DNA of 64,000 nt from an uncultured Cellulosilyticum sp. (GCA_934725855.1 CAKVCL010000013.1:1-64000), one strand, 5' to 3'. Shown: positions 35,173 through 44,811, numbered from the stretch's first letter. Translations and numbers: made by a program. Notes: generated from the sequence alone by a model not told the origin.

Positions 35173-36249
35173 TTATTCGTTTTCTTCAGAAACCTCTTCT
35201 GCACTGCCACTTACTAGACTAGCAGCCTCTTCACTGTGAGTAATGTTTTCATTTTCAAGTGCTTGTAACCCATAGTGTTCTCTTACTTTATTTTCAATTT
35301 CAAGCATTAAATCTTCGTGCTCTTCAATATACTGTTTGGCATTTTCACGCCCTTGACCTAGGCGCAAATCGCCATAAGAATACCACGCCCCACTTTTATT
35401 GACAATATCTACGTTAGCGGCTAAATCAAGTACATCTCCTGCTTTTGAAATACCCTCACCATACATAATATCAAATTCTGCTTGTTGGAAAGGTGGTGCC
35501 ACCTTGTTCTTGACAATTTTCACACGTGTACGACTTCCAATAAATTCGTTACTTTGTTTTAAAGTTTCAATTTTACGAACGTCCATTCTGACTGAAGCAT
35601 AGAATTTAAGTGCTTTACCACCTGTCGTTGTTTCTGGACTGCCAAACATGACCCCTACTTTATCACGCAATTGATTAATGAAGATCACTGCACATTTAGA
35701 CTTGCTGATGACACCTGTTAATTTTCTAAGTGCCTGAGACATCAGTCTTGCTTGTAATCCCATATGAGAATCTCCCATATCGCCTTCAATCTCTGCCCTA
35801 GGAACTAAAGCTGCTACAGAATCCACAACAATAATATCAATTGCCCCTGAGCGTACCATTGTTTCAGCAATTTCTAATGCTTGTTCCCCATTATCAGGTT
35901 GTGAAATATAGAGTTCGTCAATATCTACCCCTAATTTACGTGCATAAGCAGGGTCAAGTGCATGCTCTGCATCAATAAATGCTGCCACACCGCCTTGCTT
36001 TTGTACTTCTGCAATCATATGGAGTGTAACCGTTGTCTTACCAGAAGACTCTGGTCCATAAATCTCAATAATTCTTCCTTTAGGAATACCCCCTACACCT
36101 AATGCAATATCCAAGCTTAATGAACCTGTTGGGAAAGTTTGAACGGTGGTATCAGTTGCTTCCCCTAATTTCATAATAGAACCTTTACCAAATTGCTTTT
36201 GTATCTGTGAAATAGCCGCATCTAGTGCCTTTTTTGATTCATCATTCAT
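35173..36249 (-). CDS. recA: recombinase RecA
   Basis: 358 residues. Walker [10 protein letters not shown] (about 65-73), Walker B region [12 protein letters not shown], the L1 loop region [15 protein letters not shown] and L2 region [22 protein letters not shown] are all present. It performs strand exchange and triggers LexA self-cleavage in the SOS response. It has its own near-consensus promoter and an SOS box just downstream of the -10. The C-terminal tail is acidic ([12 protein letters not shown]), as usual. Confidence 0.98.
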   Translation of the reverse strand: MNDESKKALDAAISQIQKQFGKGSIMKLGEATDTTVQTFPTGSLSLDIALGVGGIPKGRIIEIYGPESSGKTTVTLHMIAEVQKQGGVAAFIDAEHALDPAYARKLGVDIDELYISQPDNGEQALEIAETMVRSGAIDIIVVDSVAALVPRAEIEGDMGDSHMGLQARLMSQALRKLTGVISKSKCAVIFINQLRDKVGVMFGSPETTTGGKALKFYASVRMDVRKIETLKQSNEFIGSRTRVKIVKNKVAPPFQQAEFDIMYGEGISKAGDVLDLAANVDIVNKSGAWYSYGDLRLGQGRENAKQYIEEHEDLMLEIENKVREHYGLQALENENITHSEEAASLVSGSAEEVSEENE

Positions 36250-36269
36250 TTTATCACCTCATTCAATAT

Positions 36270-36283
36270 CGAACACTTGTTCT
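36270..36283 (-). promoter_or_regulatory. SOS box (LexA/DinR site) of recA
   Basis: AGAACAAGTGTTCG on the minus strand matches the Bacillus/clostridial SOS consensus CGAACRNRYGTTYG at 13 of 14 positions. It lies just after the -10 box, where LexA would block transcription. Confidence 0.85.
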
Positions 36284-36289
36284 AAACCT

Positions 36290-36318
36290 ATTATAGCTAA
36301 CTTTTTATCCTGTGGCAA
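36290..36318 (-). promoter_or_regulatory. recA promoter
   Basis: TTGCCA (36313-36318) and TATAAT (36290-36295) with a 17-base spacer, overlapping the gap just after cinA. Confidence 0.85.
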
Positions 36319-36323
36319 GTGAT

Positions 36324-37553
36324 TTATTTCAATTTTTTATAAAGCTGAAATAAAATATGCTTAACCGTTTTTTGTCTGACCTCTTGTCTTGAACCATTCA
36401 ATTGTAGCTTAAAGACTTCTGTTGCTTCTCTAGTGGCAATGCCAATATAAACGAGTCCTACGGGTTTAGACGGTGTCCCACCTGTAGGGCCTGCAATGCC
36501 CGTGGACGAAAGACCTATATCTGCTTGTGCACGCTTTCTAATGCCCTCAGCCATTTCTCTAGCCGTTTCTTCACTAACAGCGCCCACCCTTTGAAGCGTT
36601 TCTTTTTGCACATCCACATACTTCATTTTAGCTTCATTGCTATAAGTAACAATTCCTTCATTCATACAAGCTGAAGCACCACTATAATTAATGAGTGTTG
36701 CTGCAATAAGTCCACCTGTGCAAGATTCTACCGTTGCAACCGTCATATGACGCTGTGATAAGCATTTCATTAAGTTTTCTTCAAGCTTGTCTTCATTATA
36801 ACCGAAAATATAAGGCTCTAAACGTTGCTCGATTTTATTTTTTAAATCACAGAGCTTCTCATCTGCTTTTTTATCATTTTTTTCATGAACGGTTATGCGA
36901 ACAATTACTTCTCCTTCATTAATATAGGTCGCAATATTCGCTCCATCTTGTTCTCCTAATAGAGGCTTAATTTTTTCGGCGAGTTCACTTTCACCAATTC
37001 CAAAACATTTAATATCTAGGTGTTTTATTGCAATAGATGAGCGATTTTTTAATAAAGGCAGTACATAGTTTGAACACATCGGCTGCATTTCTTTTGGGGG
37101 GCCTGGTAGTAAAATAATCATTTTGCCCTGAGCTTCTAATAAGCATCCTGAAGCAGTTCCACAATCATTAGGCAATATCTTTGCATTTATTGGAAACTTG
37201 GCTTGCTTTTCATTACTAATTGGCATCTCTTTACCCATTTTATGAAAGTAAGCCTTTAGCGCATCATATACCTTAGGTAATGTCTCCATTTTCATTCCCA
37301 ACGCTTCACAAACCACTTCTTTCGTTAAGTCATCTGGCGTAGGTCCTAGTCCGCCTGTAAAAATAATGATTTCTGAACGTTGTAGAGCTAGATGTAATGC
37401 TTCCTTTATTTTTATGGCTTCATCTCCTACTGCACTCATGTAACTTGGCTCTAATCCACAAAGTTGAACATTTCTAGCTAAATAACTCGCATTTGTATTG
37501 ACCGTATGTCCATAAACCACTTCATCACCAACTGCAATGATTTCTACCTTCAT
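36324..37553 (-). CDS. cinA: CinA family protein (competence/damage-inducible)
   Basis: 409 residues. The N-terminal MoaB/MogA-like domain (about 1-165; VGDEVVYGHTVNTNASYLA and FTGGLGPTPDDLT) is followed by a C-terminal CinA nicotinamide-nucleotide amidase domain (about 255-405; TVESCTGGLIAATLINYSGAS shown in part: TVESCTGGLIA, and GPTGGTPSKPVG). CinA proteins recycle NMN or hydrolyse ADP-ribose. cinA next to recA is the common arrangement in Firmicutes; here recA has its own SOS promoter between them. Confidence 0.94.
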   Translation of the reverse strand: MKVEIIAVGDEVVYGHTVNTNASYLARNVQLCGLEPSYMSAVGDEAIKIKEALHLALQRSEIIIFTGGLGPTPDDLTKEVVCEALGMKMETLPKVYDALKAYFHKMGKEMPISNEKQAKFPINAKILPNDCGTASGCLLEAQGKMIILLPGPPKEMQPMCSNYVLPLLKNRSSIAIKHLDIKCFGIGESELAEKIKPLLGEQDGANIATYINEGEVIVRITVHEKNDKKADEKLCDLKNKIEQRLEPYIFGYNEDKLEENLMKCLSQRHMTVATVESCTGGLIAATLINYSGASACMNEGIVTYSNEAKMKYVDVQKETLQRVGAVSEETAREMAEGIRKRAQADIGLSSTGIAGPTGGTPSKPVGLVYIGIATREATEVFKLQLNGSRQEVRQKTVKHILFQLYKKLK

Positions 37554-37683
37554 TTCTCTAACCCTTTCTAAACTAAGTATCTTTTCGATTTTTACCCTTG
37601 AGTGATTAAATGTTATATATATGTTAAATATTATACCACAGTCATATTCTGTTTTAATCCACTACTTTAAATTTATTTAAAAA

Positions 37684-37704
37684 GGGAAGGTTATCAACCT
37701 TCCC
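37684..37704 (-). terminator. terminator overlapping the 3' end of the 114-aa gene
   Basis: Perfect 9-bp stem (37684-37692 with 37696-37704) with a 3-base loop, then TTTTT in the minus direction. The TGA stop codon (37694-37696) lies in the loop. Confidence 0.8.
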
Positions 37705-38038
37705 CTCGTTGTTTCATAAACGCTTCTCTACATTCCCAAGAACAAAAGTAATGCTCCTTTCCATCCACTAATACACGATAAGCGTCCTCTTTTCTAATGG
37801 ATTTATGACATATTTCATCTAATACGGTAGGTATACTTTCTACCTTTAATGGCGCTTGCGGCTTTTTCTCAATGACTTTTACCTGTCCATTAACAATAGT
37901 AATGCCTTGTATATTCGGGTTGTCCTTGTTATCTCTTATAACCTTTTTGATTTTAAATAGACACCGCATAAAATTAAATACGCTAATAACCCCTACTAAA
38001 ATAATCATATTGACAATAAAATCCCATACCATTTTCAT
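37694..38038 (-). CDS. membrane-anchored protein with TRASH/YHS-like cysteine motif
   Basis: 114 residues. One N-terminal membrane helix (about 7-27), a basic segment and a C-terminal domain with three cysteines arranged DEICHKSIRKEDAYRV and HYFCSWECREAFMK. The C-x15-18-C-x3-C layout is like TRASH/YHS metal-binding domains found in metal-sensing or metal-transport proteins. The metal and function are unknown. The small gene stands alone between cinA and a YesL-type gene. Confidence 0.6.
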   Translation of the reverse strand: MKMVWDFIVNMIILVGVISVFNFMRCLFKIKKVIRDNKDNPNIQGITIVNGQVKVIEKKPQAPLKVESIPTVLDEICHKSIRKEDAYRVLVDGKEHYFCSWECREAFMKQRGEG

Positions 38039-38139
38039 TACCTCTTCTTACTTTTTATTAAGTATAGACTATGCATATGAACAAATTTTAAACATCCTAA
38101 CATCCTTAACCTTTATTGTTTCATCCTTATAAAAGGAAT

Positions 38140-38161
38140 AATGGACACCTTGGTGCCCATT
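38140..38161 (-). terminator. possible terminator of the YesL-type gene
   Basis: 10-bp stem with one G-U pair (38140-38149 with 38152-38161) directly after the gene in the minus direction, followed by ATTCCTTTT. The T-run is weak. Confidence 0.5.
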
Positions 38162-38163
38162 TA

Positions 38164-38838
38164 TTATTTTTCCTCAGTTTGATTTTGAGTTTGTTCTGGT
38201 TGCTCTTCTTTTTCAGTTTCATTAGCTGCTGTAATATATTTAGAAAAAACAGATTGTAACATAAAAGACTGTCCCCAAACAATGGCTCCTGGCGCAACGG
38301 TAATAATAATTGGGAATTGAAGCACGCCTATACAAACGACCGCAATAACGCCTAAATTGCATATGGTTGTTAAAAGGTGTTTATGAATTAAAATAAAGGT
38401 AGTTCGAATTAAAGCACCTGTTGGCACATCAAATCTAGAAAGAACTGCCCAGATATATGTATTGAAATTAAGTACCTCAAAGGCAAATAAAATCGTAACT
38501 GGAATGATGATTCTTAAATAAGAAGCACTTTCATTCGTATTATTAACAAAAATAAAAGAGACATAAAGCCCTAAGCTGATAAATGCAATAAGGGTTAAGA
38601 CCGTAAGTGGTACAGATTGTCTAAAGTTTTGTTTAAAACTTTTGAAAAAGTCTTTCGCCACATAGGTTTGTTCTTTTCGAATCTTTTTACCGATTACATA
38701 ATAAAGTGCAGTAGTAGACGCACCTATGGTAATAATACCGAGTGAACAAATCCACCATAATAACGCTAAAATAATGATATCGGCAACTTCTCCCATAAAC
38801 ACCCAAATCGGTGCATCTAAATTAAAAATATTAGACAT
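38164..38838 (-). CDS. YesL/DUF624 family membrane protein
   Basis: 224 residues from the ATG at 38838, with AAGGAGG 7 bases upstream; the longer reading frame to 38859 has no ribosome binding site. About five membrane segments, with the family start (NLDAPIWVFMGEVADIIILALLWWICSLGIITIGASTTALY, shown in part: WWICSLGIITIGASTTALY). Ends in a Gln/Glu-rich tail. Family members accompany carbohydrate uptake genes in many Firmicutes; no sugar transporter is adjacent here. Confidence 0.85.
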   Translation of the reverse strand: MSNIFNLDAPIWVFMGEVADIIILALLWWICSLGIITIGASTTALYYVIGKKIRKEQTYVAKDFFKSFKQNFRQSVPLTVLTLIAFISLGLYVSFIFVNNTNESASYLRIIIPVTILFAFEVLNFNTYIWAVLSRFDVPTGALIRTTFILIHKHLLTTICNLGVIAVVCIGVLQFPIIITVAPGAIVWGQSFMLQSVFSKYITAANETEKEEQPEQTQNQTEEK

Positions 38839-39017
38839 GAACTTGTCCTCCTTGAACAAATAATTCGCTTTTCTAAGTATACTATAATCTAACCTTTTTT
38901 TCCATAATACTTTGTAAATATGTATTTTTTATAAACTATTAACCAGCAATTTTCATCAATAGACTATTCAATATCCTGTATTTATTTATATACAATAGAT
39001 TATTTTTTCAAAAACTC

Positions 39018-39053
39018 TTGAAATAAGTTGATTATATCTTATAATTATACACA
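39018..39053 (+). promoter_or_regulatory. argG promoter with possible ArgR-like operator
   Basis: TTGAAA (39018-39023) and TATAAT (39040-39045) with a 16-base spacer. The -10 overlaps CTTATAATTATACA (39038-39051), which resembles the AT-rich palindromic ARG boxes bound by ArgR/AhrC. Promoter is convincing; operator is a guess. Confidence 0.55.
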
Positions 39054-39094
39054 TAAACTAATATATATAACAAAAAATAAGGGGGATATAATTT

Positions 39095-40312
39095 ATGAAA
39101 GAAAAAGTTGTATTAGCATATTCTGGTGGATTAGATACTTCGGTTTTAATCCCATGGCTTAAAGAAAATTACGATTACGATGTAATTGCTGTTTGTATAA
39201 ATGTTGGGCAAGATGCAGAGTTAGTTGGACTTGAAGAAAGAGCCCTTTCAATGGGTGTTAGTAAAGTTTATGTAGAAGACGTTAAAGATGAATTTATGAG
39301 AGAATACGTTTTCCCAATGATTCAATCTGGTGCCGTTTATGAATCTAAATATTACTTAGGAACTTCTATTGCACGTGCTGTAATCGCTAAAACACTTGTA
39401 CGCATTGCTGAAAAAGAAGGTGCAACAGCTATTTGTCATGGTTGTACTGGCAAAGGTAATGACCAAATTCGTTTTGAATTAGGAATTGCTGCCCTTAATC
39501 CACACTTAAAAGTCATCGCTCCATGGCGAATCTGGGATATTTCTTCTCGTGAAGAAGAAATTGAATTCCTTGAAAAACGTGGTCTTCCAGTTCCAATGAA
39601 AAAGGAAGACAGCTACAGCCGTGACCGCAATATGTGGCATATTTCTCATGAAGGTCTTGAACTTGAAAATCCTTGGAATACACCAAACTATGATCACTTA
39701 TTAAAATTAGGGGTTTCTCCTGAAAAAGCACCTGACACCCCAACTACTATTACATTAACTTTCAAAAATGGTGTGCCAACTCATTTAGATGGTGTCGCTA
39801 TGGAGCCTTCTCCACTTCTTGAAAAATTAAATGAACTTGGTGGTGCAAATGGTATTGGTATTTCCGATATCGTTGAAAACCGTGTCGTTGGTATGAAATC
39901 TCGTGGCGTTTATGAAACACCAGGTGGAACCATTTTATATGCTGCCCATGAAGAACTTGAACACCTTACACTAGACCGTGAAACTTATCGTTACAAACAA
40001 GAAATTGCTCTTGAATATGCGGACTTAATCTACAATGGGAAATGGTTTACACCACTTCGTGAAGCCCTTCAAGCATTTGTGGAAAGCACACAAAAAGTTG
40101 TAACAGGTGAAGTTAAATTAAAACTTTACAAAGGCAATATTATTCCTCAAGGTAGCAAGTCTCCTTATTCACTTTACAGTGAATCTCTTGCTAGCTTCAC
40201 AACAGGTGATTTATACGATCACAAAGATGCAACTGGATTTATTCGTCTTTATGGTTTACCACTTCGTGTGCGTGCTTTAATGGAAGCTGAGCAAAAGAAA
40301 AATCAAAAATAA
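39095..40312 (+). CDS. argG: argininosuccinate synthase
   Basis: 405 residues. The ATP pyrophosphatase P loop AYSGGLDTS (8-16) and the [13 protein letters not shown] motif (about 116-128) are present. It joins citrulline and aspartate using ATP to give argininosuccinate. It is followed by argH, the next enzyme in arginine synthesis. A GGGGG ribosome binding site precedes the ATG by about 9 bases. Codon use is noticeably biased toward CTT/GGT/CGT relative to neighbours, which suggests high expression. Confidence 0.97.
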   Translation: MKEKVVLAYSGGLDTSVLIPWLKENYDYDVIAVCINVGQDAELVGLEERALSMGVSKVYVEDVKDEFMREYVFPMIQSGAVYESKYYLGTSIARAVIAKTLVRIAEKEGATAICHGCTGKGNDQIRFELGIAALNPHLKVIAPWRIWDISSREEEIEFLEKRGLPVPMKKEDSYSRDRNMWHISHEGLELENPWNTPNYDHLLKLGVSPEKAPDTPTTITLTFKNGVPTHLDGVAMEPSPLLEKLNELGGANGIGISDIVENRVVGMKSRGVYETPGGTILYAAHEELEHLTLDRETYRYKQEIALEYADLIYNGKWFTPLREALQAFVESTQKVVTGEVKLKLYKGNIIPQGSKSPYSLYSESLASFTTGDLYDHKDATGFIRLYGLPLRVRALMEAEQKKNQK

Positions 40313-40326
40313 AAGGTTGTGTTGAT

Positions 40327-40364
40327 AAGAAAAAGATATCTTGATCAAGATATCTTTTTCTTTT
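40327..40364 (+). terminator. 36-bp perfect palindrome between argG and argH
   Basis: Arms 40327-40344 and 40345-40362 are perfect inverted copies (18 bp each, centre TTGATCAA), and the 3' arm runs into TTTT. It looks like an intrinsic terminator or attenuator that would lower or separate argH transcription. I see no clear promoter between it and argH, so read-through is expected. Confidence 0.7.
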
Positions 40365-40410
40365 ACATCCATCCTACTTAAATGACTTAAATACATAAGG
40401 AGGCTCTATT

Positions 40411-41787
40411 ATGAAACTTTGGGGCGGACGTTTTGCTAAAGAAACCGATCAATTAACGGATCATTTTAATTCATCCATTTCTTTTGATATGCGTCTTTAT
40501 AAACAGGATATTATTGGTAGTATCGCACATGTGCAGATGCTAGGTAAACAAAACATTATTTCACTTGAAGAAAGTGAAGCCATTGTAAAAGGCCTTACAG
40601 AACTTCTTGAGGATATTGAGGCTGGTAAAGTAGAATTTAATGAAAAAATGGAAGACATTCATATGAATATTGAAGCCCTTCTTACAGAACGCATCGGCGC
40701 AGTGGCTAAAAAAATGCACACAGGACGTAGTCGTAATGACCAAGTGGCTCTTGATGTTCGTCTTTATACAAGAGATGAGATTGAAAATCTTAAGGCTCTT
40801 TTAAAAGAACTCATGGAAACGGTTTTAAACTTAGCCAAACAATACAGTGAAACGATTATGCCAGGCTATACCCACTTACAACGTGCCCAACCGATTACTT
40901 TTGGTCATCATTTAATGGCTTATTTTGAAATGCTTAAAAGAGATTATAAAAGACTTCAATTTACTTTTGAAAATACCAACTATTGCCCACTAGGCAGCGG
41001 GGCACTTGCCACAACGACTTATCCTTTAGATCGTGAAGCAGTGGCCGATGCGCTCCATTTCACGGGCATTTGTGAAAATAGTATTGATGGCGTTTCTGAC
41101 CGTGATTTTTGTTTAGACTTACTTTATACGCTTTCTACCCTTATGATGCACCTCAGTCGTTTTAGCGAAGAAATTATTTTATGGAGTTCTCATGAATTCC
41201 ATTTCATTGAACTCGATGATGCTTATAGCACAGGTAGTTCTATCATGCCACAAAAGAAAAATCCAGATATCGCTGAACTTGTACGTGGTAAAACAGGTCG
41301 TGTTTATGGCAACTTAATGAGTTTACTCACCACTATGAAAGGACTTCCTCTTGCTTACAATAAAGATATGCAAGAAGATAAAGAACGCTTATTTGACAGC
41401 ATTGATACGCTTAAAATGTGCCTACCAATCTTCACCCGTATGCTTGCTACTTTAAAGGTTTGTGCTTCAAATATGTATAAAGCAGCTTCTGGTGGCTTTA
41501 CCAATGCAACGGATGCAGCGGATTATTTAGTGAAAAAAGGACTTGCCTTTAGAGATGCTCACGAAGTGATTGGTAAACTCGTTCTCTATTGCGTAACGCA
41601 TGAAACTTCTCTTGAAGAATTACCATTAGACGTTTATCAATCTATTCATCCAATCTTTGACGAGGACGTTTATGAGGCGATTGCTCTTACCACTTGTGTT
41701 AAAGAACGCCAAGTTAAAGGGGGACCAAGCAAGGAAGCTTTAAATGAACACTTTGACAAAGCAGACAAGTTTCTTGAAACTTTATAA
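40411..41787 (+). CDS. argH: argininosuccinate lyase
   Basis: 458 residues of the fumarase/aspartase superfamily. Signature loop GSSIMPQKKNPDIAE (about 279-293), THLQRAQPI (about 155-163) and SRNDQVALD (about 109-117) are all present. It cleaves argininosuccinate to arginine and fumarate. TAAGGAGG lies about 9 bases before the ATG. A clear terminator follows 20 bases after the stop. Confidence 0.97.
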   Translation: MKLWGGRFAKETDQLTDHFNSSISFDMRLYKQDIIGSIAHVQMLGKQNIISLEESEAIVKGLTELLEDIEAGKVEFNEKMEDIHMNIEALLTERIGAVAKKMHTGRSRNDQVALDVRLYTRDEIENLKALLKELMETVLNLAKQYSETIMPGYTHLQRAQPITFGHHLMAYFEMLKRDYKRLQFTFENTNYCPLGSGALATTTYPLDREAVADALHFTGICENSIDGVSDRDFCLDLLYTLSTLMMHLSRFSEEIILWSSHEFHFIELDDAYSTGSSIMPQKKNPDIAELVRGKTGRVYGNLMSLLTTMKGLPLAYNKDMQEDKERLFDSIDTLKMCLPIFTRMLATLKVCASNMYKAASGGFTNATDAADYLVKKGLAFRDAHEVIGKLVLYCVTHETSLEELPLDVYQSIHPIFDEDVYEAIALTTCVKERQVKGGPSKEALNEHFDKADKFLETL

Positions 41788-41806
41788 AACCTAATTCCGT
41801 TAAAAG

Positions 41807-41840
41807 GAGCGCTGAACCATTTTATAAGGCGCTCTTTTTT
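41807..41840 (+). terminator. argH terminator
   Basis: GAGCGC (41807-41812) pairs with GCGCTC (41829-41834) and is followed by six T. The A-rich side before the stem (AAAAG) makes it usable in the minus direction as well, for the convergent 165-aa gene. Confidence 0.75.
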
Positions 41841-41865
41841 AATGCCTTAAGTACTTGATTAATGC

Positions 41866-42363
41866 CTAAATGCCTGATTTAAAAAAGTTAAAAATCTCTT
41901 TTTCACAAAGTTCAAATAACTCAATTAATTCATTTGCAAATCGATTTCTAAAGGAACTATCGCACTGCCATGCTTCAAATTTTGCATAGGCATTTTCTCT
42001 AGAAGGGGATAAGTAAAACGCTTTTAAAAAAATCATAACTTCTTTTCTTTCTTCTAAAGTCCTTTTTTCAATGGTCATCGCAATTTCATCTTGATCACTG
42101 CTTAGCCTGCCAAGAGGCTCTAAAATATATTCTACTAGGCTTGTAGGTGAAATAACAACACAGGCTGGATTCAAATAAAACGGCAGTTCATCACCTAAAT
42201 ACGTCTTGGCGCTTATCCAAATCCATTCAAATTTTTCTTTTTGAACCACTTTTATAAGCTGACTATTTTGAATTTCCTCTAAAAGCTCCCACTTTCCGTT
42301 TTGACTTTCAAAAACTTGCCATCTACTTTCAGAAATAAGCGTGATTTCTTTAAGCATCTTCAT
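41866..42363 (-). CDS. hypothetical protein
   Basis: 165 residues from the ATG at 42363 (AAAGGAAG 8 bases upstream; the extension to 42417 enters a hairpin). No membrane segment. The N-terminal half is beta-like (KEITLISESRWQVFESQNGKW, shown as EITLISESRWQVF) and the C-terminal half helical (EERKEVMIFLKAFYLSP, then AFEAWQCDSSFRNRFANELIELF). I do not recognise a family. It lies between glgB and the convergent argH, downstream of glgB's terminator on the same strand, so it likely has its own weak promoter or depends on read-through. Confidence 0.6.
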   Translation of the reverse strand: MKMLKEITLISESRWQVFESQNGKWELLEEIQNSQLIKVVQKEKFEWIWISAKTYLGDELPFYLNPACVVISPTSLVEYILEPLGRLSSDQDEIAMTIEKRTLEERKEVMIFLKAFYLSPSRENAYAKFEAWQCDSSFRNRFANELIELFELCEKEIFNFFKSGI

Positions 42364-42411
42364 ATCGTTTACTTCCTTTTTGAGTAAGTATAGACCATTT
42401 GATATTTTCTT

Positions 42412-42463
42412 AAACAAAAAACTTCTTTTTAAGTTACTTTGCTTAAAAAGAAGTTTTTTGTTT
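42412..42463 (-). terminator. glgB terminator (22-bp perfect stem)
   Basis: 42412-42433 and 42442-42463 are perfect inverted copies around an 8-base loop. On the minus strand the 3' arm ends TTTTTTGTTT. It lies 20 bases after the glgB stop and ends about 50 bases before the start of the next minus-strand gene. Confidence 0.85.
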
Positions 42464-42482
42464 ATCTTATTTTATTTGACCT

Positions 42483-44762
42483 TTATTTTGTATGCGCTTT
42501 TGAACGTTTTTTACGATGTTTAATTGCATGCGTTTCTTTCACTTCTACTTTTTTAGAGGCTATCATTTTCTTAATCTTAAACACCACTATGCTTAATTGT
42601 GGTAAGGTAATTTCTATGCTTTGCTCTCTGCCATGCCAAGGAATCGCTTCAGACAAAATAACCTCATGATTCACTTGTCCTTTACCTCTATAAGCTTCAT
42701 CATCACTATTTAATATTTCTAAATAAGCTGCTTGATAAGGCACACCTATACGGTATTTTTCATAGCTCACATCAGAGAAATTCATGATGACAATAAGGTC
42801 TTCTTCCTTAGCGGGTGCTTTTCTAACAAATGATAACACCTTTTGAGAGGCATTCTCGCAATCAATCCACTCAAAATTTCCATAGCCCTCATTCATATCC
42901 CATAAAGCCTTTTGAGATGTATACAAATGGTTTAAATCTTTAACAAAGGCTTGTACCCCTTTATGATTGGCATCTTCTAACAAGCTCCATTCTAACTCAG
43001 TTTCTTCATTCCATTCCTTCTTCACAGCTAGTTCATTTCCCATAAAGAGCATCTTTTTACCTGGATGCGTAAACATATAACCATAAGCTGCTTTCAAATT
43101 GGCATACTTTTCTTCCATTGTACCTGGCATTTTATAAAGCATACACTGCTTCTCATGTACCACCTCATCATGAGAAAGCACTTGAATGAAATTCTCGCTA
43201 AAGGCATACATCAAACTAAATGTGATTTTGCCATGCTCCTTAGTTCTATACGCTACAGGTGTTCTCATATAGGATAGGAAATCGTTCATCCATCCCATAT
43301 TCCATTTAAAGCCAAAGCCTAACCCCCCATTACAAACAGGATGGGATACCTTTGGCCATGCGGTAGATTCTTCTGCAATCATCATCACGCCTGGTACCCT
43401 TTTATAGGCGACTTCATTAAGGTGTTTTATAAATTCAATGGCTTCTAAATTCTCGTTGCCTCCAAATGCGTTACGCACATAATCCTCACCACGACCATAA
43501 TCTAAATAAAGCATCGAAGCAACCGCATCGACTCTTAGACCGTCAATATGATATTTTTCTAGCCAACTCAGTGCACTGCCAATCAAAAACAATGCCACCT
43601 GTGGTTTGCTATAGTCAAAAATTAGTGTGCCCCAGTGTGGATGATTGGCTTGTTTTTCATCATCCTTCTCGTAAAGTGCTTGTCCATCAAATTTCTCTAA
43701 TGCAAAGGCATCTTTTGGAAAATGGGCTGGTACCCAATCTAAAATCACCCCTATACCATTTTGATGGAGTGCATCCACCAAATATTTAAAAGCATCTGGA
43801 TTGCCATAACGGCTAGTTGGGGCATAATATCCCGTTACTTGATACCCCCATGACCCGTCAAATGGATGCTCAATGATTCCCATTAACTCTACATGGGTAT
43901 ACCCCATTTCCTTAATATAGGTTACCAGTGCCTTGGCTGCTTCTTCATAGGTATATTGCGTGCCATCCACATGCCTTTTCCAAGAACCAATATGTATTTC
44001 ATAAATGGACATGGCTTCTTTACACCACGTTTTCTTCGGTCTTTCCTCCATCCACTCATTGTCTTGCCACTTATAGTCTTCATCATTAAAAATAACAGAA
44101 GCATTTTGTGGTCGTACTTCATAATAATTTGCACAAGGGTCCGTCTTTAAAAGTAAAGCCCCTGAAGACGTTAAAATTTCATAACGATAAGTATCGCCTT
44201 CACCAAGACCTGGAATAAAAAGTTCCCATACCCCATGGCTTTCAATTTTTCGCATCATATGTCTTCGACCATCCCAATGATTAAAAGAGCCCACGACACT
44301 TACCCTAACGGCATGAGGTGCCCATAGTAAAAATCGCACCCCTTTAATCCCATGATGGCTATAAAAATGCGCTCCCATTTTACGATAAATCTCATAGTCT
44401 TTGCCTATTCCAAACAAATAGAGTTCTTCAGAGTTTATCGTAGCTTCAAATTGATAAGGGTCAATATAAGACCATGTATGCCCCTCTTCATTTTCGCATT
44501 CTAAGCAATATAAAAAAGGCTTCTCTTTATGTATGACATACTCAAAAAAACCACTTGGCGCTTTGCCTTCCATTACATATCTCTTATGATCATCATCTAG
44601 TGCAACAGCTGTTACTTTTTTCGCTTCGGGGCATAAAACACGAATTAGTAGTTCATCTTCCCCTTCTAATTGATGCATCCCTAATACATTGTGTGGACCA
44701 TTATATCGTCCCTCTAACACAGATTTTAATATTCCTTCATCCCACAAATTATACTTTTCCAT
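42483..44762 (-). CDS. glgB: 1,4-alpha-glucan branching enzyme GlgB
   Basis: 759 residues, longer than the usual about 630-730. N-terminal beta domain and CBM48 (about 20-230; FLLWAPHAVRVSVVGSFNHWDGR shown in part: APHAVRVSVVGSFNHWDG), then a GH13 barrel with GLRVDAVASMLY (nucleophile Asp), MMIAEESTAWP (acid Glu) and LSHDEVVH (third Asp). It forms alpha-1,6 branches in glycogen. The C-terminus has a basic tail (KHRKKRSKAHTK). No other glycogen genes are adjacent, which is unusual since glg genes often cluster. Confidence 0.95.
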   Translation of the reverse strand: MEKYNLWDEGILKSVLEGRYNGPHNVLGMHQLEGEDELLIRVLCPEAKKVTAVALDDDHKRYVMEGKAPSGFFEYVIHKEKPFLYCLECENEEGHTWSYIDPYQFEATINSEELYLFGIGKDYEIYRKMGAHFYSHHGIKGVRFLLWAPHAVRVSVVGSFNHWDGRRHMMRKIESHGVWELFIPGLGEGDTYRYEILTSSGALLLKTDPCANYYEVRPQNASVIFNDEDYKWQDNEWMEERPKKTWCKEAMSIYEIHIGSWKRHVDGTQYTYEEAAKALVTYIKEMGYTHVELMGIIEHPFDGSWGYQVTGYYAPTSRYGNPDAFKYLVDALHQNGIGVILDWVPAHFPKDAFALEKFDGQALYEKDDEKQANHPHWGTLIFDYSKPQVALFLIGSALSWLEKYHIDGLRVDAVASMLYLDYGRGEDYVRNAFGGNENLEAIEFIKHLNEVAYKRVPGVMMIAEESTAWPKVSHPVCNGGLGFGFKWNMGWMNDFLSYMRTPVAYRTKEHGKITFSLMYAFSENFIQVLSHDEVVHEKQCMLYKMPGTMEEKYANLKAAYGYMFTHPGKKMLFMGNELAVKKEWNEETELEWSLLEDANHKGVQAFVKDLNHLYTSQKALWDMNEGYGNFEWIDCENASQKVLSFVRKAPAKEEDLIVIMNFSDVSYEKYRIGVPYQAAYLEILNSDDEAYRGKGQVNHEVILSEAIPWHGREQSIEITLPQLSIVVFKIKKMIASKKVEVKETHAIKHRKKRSKAHTK

Positions 44763-44782
44763 GTTTTCACCTCTTTACCAGT

Positions 44783-44811
44783 ATCTTAATATATTTCCGT
44801 ATGTTTTTCAA
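44783..44811 (-). promoter_or_regulatory. glgB promoter
   Basis: TTGAAA (44806-44811) and TAAGAT (44783-44788) with a 17-base spacer, 20 bases upstream of glgB. The -10 matches at 4 of 6 positions. Confidence 0.5.

Noticed and set aside
42412-42463. Long AT-rich perfect hairpin as a possible mobile-element end or small RNA
   Set aside because: Position just after glgB and the T-rich 3' arm fit an intrinsic terminator; no transposase or second copy is present in the window.
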